From an uncultured Solobacterium sp. (GTDB lineage: Bacteria > Bacillota_I > Bacilli_A > Erysipelotrichales > Erysipelotrichaceae), in NCBI GenBank assembly GCA_937910655.1, contig CALEMV010000068.1:1-8839 (forward strand): a DNA stretch of 8,839 nt. The letters are read 5' to 3'. The notes beneath the pieces are model-generated. The model did not search any database. It saw only the letters and a list, made by a program, of their open reading frames with translations, and was not told the origin of the DNA. Of this stretch, positions 6,208 to 8,839 are shown in pieces. The position numbers and the translations under genes were made by a program. Position 1 is the first letter of the stretch. Every line of letters begins with the position of its first letter.

Positions 6208-7367
6208 CTGATAATCATGAACCTGTTGCGGCTGCGATGATTCTTTATCGTAAATTACCAGGTGTGAATAAGTTTTTAGCGTATGCACCGCGCGGAATCG
6301 TAACGGATTATACAAATGCTGAACAATTAAAATCAGTCTTTGCGACTTTAAAAGTTTATTTGAAAGCTAAAAATGCATTTGGATTAAAGATTGACCCAGA
6401 ATTACAATGGCGTGAATGGACAAACAAGTTCGAAATGGTTGAAGGTGGATTCAATAATGAAGAATACCGCAAAAACATTTTAGCGGCTGGATTTGTAGAA
6501 CGCCCAATGGATTTAGGGTTTGATGGGATTCAACCACGTCTCACAATGATTTTACCGTTGAAAGACGAAGGGAAAGGTATCGTCGAAACGTTCAATAAGA
6601 AAGAACGTTATAAAGTGAATGTAGCGAAGAAACAAGGGGTTGTTTGCTACAAGGGAACGCTTGAAGATATGCCAATCTATGATGAGTTGAATAAAATTAC
6701 GGCTGAGCGTGATCAATACGTGGCGCGTAGTATCGAGTATTTAACAACAATGTATCAACACCTTCACCCTAAAGGCATGGTGGATTTATACTTTGCGAAA
6801 GTGGACTACAATGTGCAATTAGCGTTTGCGACAAACCGCTTAGAAACAGCGCAAAAAGAATTCGATAAGTTAACAGGACAATTGGAAACATTGAACAATC
6901 CAAAACGTATCGAAAACGTTCAAAAGCAAATTGAATCATTGAAAGTGAACATTGCTAAATACGAAAAAGAAATCGAACGCGTGAAAGGCGACTTAGAACA
7001 ATATCCAGAAGGAAAAGTAGTCAGCGGAGCGTTCGTCGTAACGTACTTAGACAAAGCGTACTACTTATATGGCGCTAACATCACGGATGATGGTGGCTTG
7101 AATGCCAATAAGGCGCTTGTATCTTGGATTATGCAAACTCTTTATGATGAAAAAGGCATTCGTTCGTTTGACTTCTTCGGAGTTTCTGAAGACCAAGAAC
7201 ATCACGGCGGGATTAACGGATTCAAGCAATCGTTTGATCCTGAGTTAGTGGAATATATCGGAGAATTTGATATGCCAATTTCTAAGTTCTGGTTTGAAAT
7301 GTTCCATACATGGGCACCAAAAGCTGTGAGCTTGAAGAATAAAATTTTAGTAAGACGTAAAAAATAG
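6204..7367 (+). CDS. FemX/MurM-type peptidoglycan bridge aminoacyltransferase, N-terminally truncated
   Basis: FemABX enzymes use aminoacyl-tRNA to add the first or later amino acids of the cross-bridge to lipid II at the cytoplasmic membrane face. The 387 residues counted from the in-frame ATG at 6204 show AAMILYRKLPG and AYAPRGIVTDYTN, then YKVNVAKKQGV, typical of the first GNAT-like subdomain. A long charged coiled-coil arm rich in Lys, Glu and Gln (about 206-270) follows. The second GNAT subdomain has YYLYGAN, FDFFGVSED and GGINGFKQSFDPELVEYIGEFD. The family normally begins some 40 residues earlier, with a segment including a QSxxWAxVK-like motif. That segment is missing because the preceding DNA is antisense PrkC. 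The open frame continues left to 6159, but those residues are not FemX. There is no ribosome binding site before 6204. A terminator follows the stop. Which residue it adds cannot be told. Confidence 0.88.
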   Translation: MSDNHEPVAAAMILYRKLPGVNKFLAYAPRGIVTDYTNAEQLKSVFATLKVYLKAKNAFGLKIDPELQWREWTNKFEMVEGGFNNEEYRKNILAAGFVERPMDLGFDGIQPRLTMILPLKDEGKGIVETFNKKERYKVNVAKKQGVVCYKGTLEDMPIYDELNKITAERDQYVARSIEYLTTMYQHLHPKGMVDLYFAKVDYNVQLAFATNRLETAQKEFDKLTGQLETLNNPKRIENVQKQIESLKVNIAKYEKEIERVKGDLEQYPEGKVVSGAFVVTYLDKAYYLYGANITDDGGLNANKALVSWIMQTLYDEKGIRSFDFFGVSEDQEHHGGINGFKQSFDPELVEYIGEFDMPISKFWFEMFHTWAPKAVSLKNKILVRRKK

Positions 7368-7370
7368 TTG

Positions 7371-7401
7371 AAAGAGGCTGGACGAGTTTCCGGCCTTTTT
7401 T
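7371..7401 (+). terminator. Intrinsic terminator after the FemX-type gene
   Basis: GGCTGG (7376-7381) pairs with CCGGCC (7390-7395) with one G-U wobble across an 8-base loop. The stem is extended by A residues (7371-7373) against the following T run (7396-7401). It begins 4 bases after the stop codon and separates this gene from the downstream membrane protein gene. Confidence 0.85.
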
Positions 7402-7424
7402 AGAAAATAGGAAAGGAGAATGGA

Positions 7425-7961
7425 ATGCAAAAAAATAGCAATCTTAGAAAACTTGTCTTTATCGCATTATTAACAGCACAAGGAATCATCCTTGGATTAC
7501 TTGAACAAGCCATTCCGTTTCCTTTTACATTTGCGCCAGGGGCAAAGCTAGGGTTAGCCAATATTGTGACGCTCATCAGTTTATATACACTATCGTTTAA
7601 AGAAGTAGTTTTAGTTGTCGTGATGAAAACATTGATGACGACCGTTCTTGGGGGGACGTTCTCAACCTTCCTCTACAGTGGAATGGGCGCGCTTGTCAGC
7701 TTTATCGGGATGTATCTGGTGATGCAACTGGGTGAGAAGCGTGTGAGTATGATTGGCGTCAGTGCCACAGGTGGAATTTTGCACAATGTCGGTCAATTAA
7801 TGGTTGCGAGCTGGATGGCAAAATCATGGACGGTGCTTTTATATTTACCAGCCATGTCCATTGTCGGAATCTTTGCAGGAATCGCGATAGGGATTGCGGC
7901 AAACTATGCATTAACACATGTAAAACTACTAAAAAAATACTCGGACAAAAAAGTCGGCTAA
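7425..7961 (+). CDS. Gx transporter / heptaprenyl diphosphate synthase component I family membrane protein
   Basis: A 178-residue, strongly hydrophobic protein with about five or six predicted membrane segments (roughly 10-28, 38-55, 58-80, 82-102, 108-130 and 135-160). The stretch PFTFAPGAKLGLANIVTLIS near the N-terminus matches the KLGLANIVTL signature of the family annotated as Gx transporter or heptaprenyl diphosphate synthase component I (Hpre_diP_synt_I). The overall size and the Gly/Ala-rich helices resemble substrate-binding S components of ECF-type transporters. Members are often found beside polyprenyl synthase, ApbE-type flavin transferase and quinone-linked NADH dehydrogenase genes. 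The biochemical role is not settled, and I would not assign isoprenoid synthase activity. The start ATG follows AAAGGAG (7412-7418) by 6 bases. It lies directly after a terminator, yet no convincing promoter is seen between the two, so expression may depend on read-through or an internal promoter. Confidence 0.85.
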   Translation: MQKNSNLRKLVFIALLTAQGIILGLLEQAIPFPFTFAPGAKLGLANIVTLISLYTLSFKEVVLVVVMKTLMTTVLGGTFSTFLYSGMGALVSFIGMYLVMQLGEKRVSMIGVSATGGILHNVGQLMVASWMAKSWTVLLYLPAMSIVGIFAGIAIGIAANYALTHVKLLKKYSDKKVG

Positions 7962-7986
7962 AGTTCGTGAAATAACTGACAATCAA

Positions 7987-8015
7987 TGGACAAAAAGTGC
8001 AAAATAGAATATACT
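7987..8015 (+). promoter_or_regulatory. Strong sigma-A-type promoter for the NADH dehydrogenase gene
   Basis: TGGACA (7987-7992) and TATACT (8010-8015) are separated by exactly 17 bases, each with five of six consensus matches. The expected start near 8022 gives a leader of about 26 bases that includes the ribosome binding site CAAGGAGG (8033-8040). The gene therefore probably starts its own transcription unit rather than relying on the upstream gene. Confidence 0.7.
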
Positions 8016-8047
8016 ACTAAAGTGAGAAAACTCAAGGAGGATTTGCA

Positions 8048-8839
8048 ATGACAAAAACAAACATTGTAGTAATCGGTGCCGGATTTGCCGGGGTAGCCGC
8101 TACAAAGACGTTGTCACATAAGTTGAAAAAGAATAAAGATGTCACAATTACATTAATTGATAAACATCCTTACTTAACTTACATGACTGAATTACACGAG
8201 GTTGCTGGGGGACGTGTTGAGCCAGATGCGATTCAATACGACTTACAAAAAATCTTCGCACGTTCTAAAAACGTAAACTTAGTAACAGATACTGTTACAA
8301 GTCTTGATAAAGAAAACAAAGTGGTTCGTACAAAACATGGCGAATTCTCTTATGATTATTTAGTACTTGGTATGGGTGGAGAAGCCAATGACTTCGGCGT
8401 ACCAGGGGTTAAAGAGAATGGATTTACATTATGGTCAATGGAAGACGCAGTGAAAATGCGTAAACATATTCTTAGCTGTGTAGAAAAAGCAGCTAAAGAA
8501 CATGATCCTCAAAAGCGTAAAGCGTTATTGACGTTTGCAGTTTGTGGTGCTGGATTTACTGGGGTTGAATTAGTCGGTGAATTAATGGACTGGATTCCAG
8601 TGTTAGCGCATGAATACAATTTAGATAAAGAAGACTTCGAGTTATACATTATCGAAGCTGTTCCAACAATCTTAAACATGTTAGATGCAAAAGATGCGGA
8701 TAAAGCAGAAGCCTTCATGGTAAAACGCGGCATCAAAGTGATTAAAGGAAATGGAATTTCTGAAGTGAAGCAAAACAGCATTCGCTTAGCTGACGACACA
8801 GTGATTCCAACGTACTCACTATTCTGGACAGCTGGGGTT
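8048..8839 (+). CDS. Type II NADH dehydrogenase (Ndh2-like FAD oxidoreductase), partial (cut by right edge)
   Basis: Type II NADH dehydrogenases pass electrons from NADH through FAD to membrane quinone without pumping protons. I translated 264 residues from the ATG at 8048, 7 bases after AAGGAGG; the frame is open at the right edge. The FAD-binding Rossmann motif GAGFAG lies at 10-15 with the ribose-binding acid D38. YDYLVLGMG (102-110) is the usual strand closing the FAD fold. The NADH Rossmann motif GAGFTGVEL lies at 167-175 with E174. The fragment ends at FWTAGV, the conserved stretch before the second FAD-contact region. The segment YMTELHEVAGGRVEPDAIQY (45-64) recalls the Ndh2 subfamily linked to flavin-based extracellular electron transfer in Listeria; this is from memory and unverified. 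The C-terminus, including any membrane extension that would distinguish that subfamily, is outside the window. Confidence 0.92.
   Translation, partial: MTKTNIVVIGAGFAGVAATKTLSHKLKKNKDVTITLIDKHPYLTYMTELHEVAGGRVEPDAIQYDLQKIFARSKNVNLVTDTVTSLDKENKVVRTKHGEFSYDYLVLGMGGEANDFGVPGVKENGFTLWSMEDAVKMRKHILSCVEKAAKEHDPQKRKALLTFAVCGAGFTGVELVGELMDWIPVLAHEYNLDKEDFELYIIEAVPTILNMLDAKDADKAEAFMVKRGIKVIKGNGISEVKQNSIRLADDTVIPTYSLFWTAGV

Noticed and set aside
7759..7986. Minus-strand open frame of 75 codons
   Set aside because: It is antisense to the Gx-type membrane protein gene and has no supporting features.
8509..8799. Minus-strand open frame of 96 codons
   Set aside because: It is antisense to the NADH dehydrogenase gene, whose motifs run through the same bases.
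1..8839. CRISPR arrays, insertion sequences, tRNA genes or riboswitches
   Set aside because: No spaced direct repeats, transposase-like frames, cloverleaf-like segments or long structured leaders were seen; nearly all bases are explained by coding genes.

Overview
The window reads as low-GC Firmicutes (Bacillota) DNA, but it appears to consist of two pieces from different genomic contexts joined near position 6190-6207. The left piece (1 to about 6200) carries core housekeeping genes. On the minus strand, reading right to left, these are the membrane/PASTA part of a PrkC-type Ser/Thr kinase, rsgA, rpe and thiN. This is the classic Firmicutes prkC-rsgA-rpe-thiN cluster, with rpmB convergent to thiN as in Bacillus subtilis but without spoVM between them. 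Beyond rpmB and divergent from it lies an ftsA-ftsZ pair, followed by a Nudix-fold gene that runs off the left edge. The FtsA is unusually divergent: both nucleotide phosphate-binding motifs are unrecognisable. The lack of spoVM and the eroded FtsA suggest a non-Bacillus lineage, possibly Erysipelotrichia-like. That placement is my inference from sequence character, not a database result.

The right piece (about 6207-8839) is all plus strand. It holds a FemX/MurM-type peptidoglycan cross-bridge aminoacyltransferase missing its N-terminus, a clear intrinsic terminator, a small membrane protein of the Gx transporter / heptaprenyl diphosphate synthase component I family, and a type II NADH dehydrogenase (Ndh2-like) with a textbook promoter, cut by the right edge. 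The style of these genes suggests Lactobacillales (inference).

At the junction two truncated genes meet head to head. The PrkC gene has its transmembrane segment and three PASTA domains but no kinase domain, and the FemX gene lacks its first few dozen residues. One breakpoint that beheads two unrelated conserved genes is best explained by a chimeric (mis-assembled) contig or, less likely, a recent rearrangement. Synteny should not be read across it.

Functionally, the left piece combines cell division (FtsA, FtsZ), cell-wall sensing (PrkC PASTA), ribosome biogenesis (RsgA, L28), the pentose phosphate pathway (Rpe) and thiamine cofactor synthesis (ThiN). The right piece combines cell-wall branching (FemX) with isoprenoid/quinone-linked respiration or flavin-based extracellular electron transfer (Gx-type membrane protein and Ndh2). 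No CRISPR array, insertion sequence, tRNA or rRNA was seen. I found no convincing undescribed multi-gene system. The points most worth a second look are the junction, the degenerate FtsA, the degenerate Nudix box, and the possible edge of an extracellular electron transfer locus.
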